Assembly (NCBI GenBank): GCA_003731675.1
Contig: RCNQ01000125.1
Span: 1 to 7,145 of the forward strand
DNA length: 7,145 nt
Reading direction: 5' to 3'
DNA from: Bacteroidetes/Chlorobi group bacterium ChocPot_Mid
GTDB lineage: Bacteria; Bacteroidota; Ignavibacteria; Kapaibacteriales; UBA2268
The notes below the pieces were generated by a model. It searched no databases, was not told the DNA's origin, and saw nothing but the letters and a program-made list of their open reading frames with translations. Below, one piece after another: positions 6,151 to 7,145 of this stretch (positions within the stretch are counted from its first letter, which is position 1; every line of letters begins with the position of its first letter). Both the position numbers and the translations under genes were made by a program.

Positions 6151-7145
6151 ATGAAAAACATACGCAATTTTTGTATAATTGCTCATATAGACCATGGTAA
6201 GTCAACTTTGGCTGACAGGATGCTTGAGTTGACCGGCAGGGTAACTGAACGTGAGATGACTAACGCTCAAATACTCGATGATAACCCATTGGAACAAGAA
6301 CGTGGAATCACAATCAAACTTCATGCTATTCAAATGGATTATACAGCTAAAGATGGCCAGCTTTATAGCTTGAACTTAATAGACACTCCCGGACATGTTG
6401 ATTTTACTTATGAAGTTTCACGCTCATTAGCGGCTTGCGAAGGTGCCTTGCTTGTGGTTGATGCAACCCAAGGAGTTGAAGCTCAGACTATCAGCAACTT
6501 TTATCTTGCTTTGGAAGCCAATCTCGAAATCATACCTGTTATCAATAAAATAGATTTACCAAGTGCTGTAACAACACTTGAAAATGTAAAACACCAAATA
6601 ATGGATTTAACAGGATGCAGTGAAGAAGAACTTCATTTTGTTTCAGCGAAACAGGGAGAAGGAGTTTCAGATTTACTTGAAACCATCGTAAGAAAAATCC
6701 CAGCTCCAAGCGGTAACCCTGAATCTCCATTAAGAGCTTTAATATATGACTCTCTGTTTGATCCATACCGGGGAGTTGTTGTGAATTTCCGTGTTTTCGA
6801 TGGAACTATTAAAGAAAAAGATAAAATATTGTTCATGGCAACTAATATGACTTATGAAGTCGAAGAAGTTGGTATTCTGTTAATGAAAAGGCATCGAACA
6901 AAGGAATTATCAGCAGGTCAGGTCGGTTATTTCACAGCCAGCATAAGAAATTTACAAGACACCAAGGTAGGAGATACAATAACTCACTTTCACAGACAAT
7001 GTGAAACAGCAATTGCTGGTTTCAAAGTTGTTAAACCAATGGTCTTTAGTGGAATTTATCCCGCAGATGCCGATGATTACGAATCATTGAGAGAATCACT
7101 TGCAAAACTCGTACTGAACGATGCCGCTATCAATTATGAACCCGA
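6151..7145 (+). CDS. lepA: Elongation factor 4 (LepA), translational GTPase, 5' part
   Basis: The first 331 codons of a gene that runs off the right edge, a little over half the roughly 600-residue family length. LepA is a ribosome-associated GTPase related to EF-G, proposed to back-translocate or remodel stalled ribosomes and to aid initiation or ribosome assembly. GTPase motifs are AHIDHGKST (11-19, P-loop), ERGITIK (50-56, switch I), DTPGH (78-82, switch II), NKID (132-135) and SAK (165-167). The beta-barrel domain II follows (about 190-280). Then comes the LepA-typical segment KPMVFSGIYPADADDYESLR (295-314), which separates it from BipA and EF-G. The start is ATG 6151, since MKNIRNFCIIAHIDHGKS aligns with family N-termini. 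No Shine-Dalgarno sequence precedes it; the leader is AT-rich. The switch I approach reads DDNPLEQERG rather than the commoner D-x-MDLERERG. Confidence 0.97.
   Translation, partial: MKNIRNFCIIAHIDHGKSTLADRMLELTGRVTEREMTNAQILDDNPLEQERGITIKLHAIQMDYTAKDGQLYSLNLIDTPGHVDFTYEVSRSLAACEGALLVVDATQGVEAQTISNFYLALEANLEIIPVINKIDLPSAVTTLENVKHQIMDLTGCSEEELHFVSAKQGEGVSDLLETIVRKIPAPSGNPESPLRALIYDSLFDPYRGVVVNFRVFDGTIKEKDKILFMATNMTYEVEEVGILLMKRHRTKELSAGQVGYFTASIRNLQDTKVGDTITHFHRQCETAIAGFKVVKPMVFSGIYPADADDYESLRESLAKLVLNDAAINYEP

Noticed and set aside
6542..6836. Two overlapping minus-strand open frames of 67 and 74 codons
   Set aside because: Both are antisense to lepA, whose protein is strongly conserved across this stretch.

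Overview
The window is AT-rich, densely packed bacterial chromosome, most likely from the Bacteroidota/Chlorobiota/Ignavibacteriota (FCB) side of the tree. This is inferred from three things: the style of the OmpA-type cell-envelope protein, a Bacteroidota-like promoter match (ATTG, 20 bp, TATTTTTG) in front of lepA, and weak or absent Shine-Dalgarno sequences at some genes. The lineage within that group (a Kapabacteria- or Ignavibacteria-like organism is my guess) cannot be fixed from the sequence alone. I see no mobile element, CRISPR array, tRNA or rRNA.

Layout. Positions 1-933 hold a tandem run of small plus-strand genes: the 3' end of one, then two complete genes of 103 and 104 codons. 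All three products share a signature (Y-x-P-x11-P followed by an aromatic Y/F-x-F-x-N motif), so this is a small family amplified in place. I do not recognise the family. The run ends at a strong rho-independent terminator (about 960-1004) that lies inside the last codons of the convergent gene. Positions 953-2425 (minus) encode an FAD-linked 2-hydroxyacid oxidase/dehydrogenase of the GlcD/D-lactate dehydrogenase type, probably starting at GTG. A 105-bp divergent spacer carrying a 14-bp perfect palindrome separates it from a 652-residue exported protein (2531-4489, plus) with a predicted beta-barrel and two OmpA-like modules. Its stop codon directly abuts the stop codon of the next, convergent gene, a POT/PTR2-type peptide transporter (4490-5911, minus). 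A 239-bp divergent spacer with a promoter-like match and a nested inverted repeat leads into lepA (elongation factor 4), which starts at 6151 and runs off the right edge after 331 codons.

How the parts fit. Apart from the tandem small genes, the window is a string of single-gene units in alternating orientation (convergent, divergent, convergent, divergent), so shared function cannot be inferred from operon structure. The oxidase, the outer-membrane protein, the peptide transporter and lepA are recognisable housekeeping or envelope genes. The tandem small-protein cluster at the left edge is the only part that could belong to an undescribed system, and it continues beyond the window.
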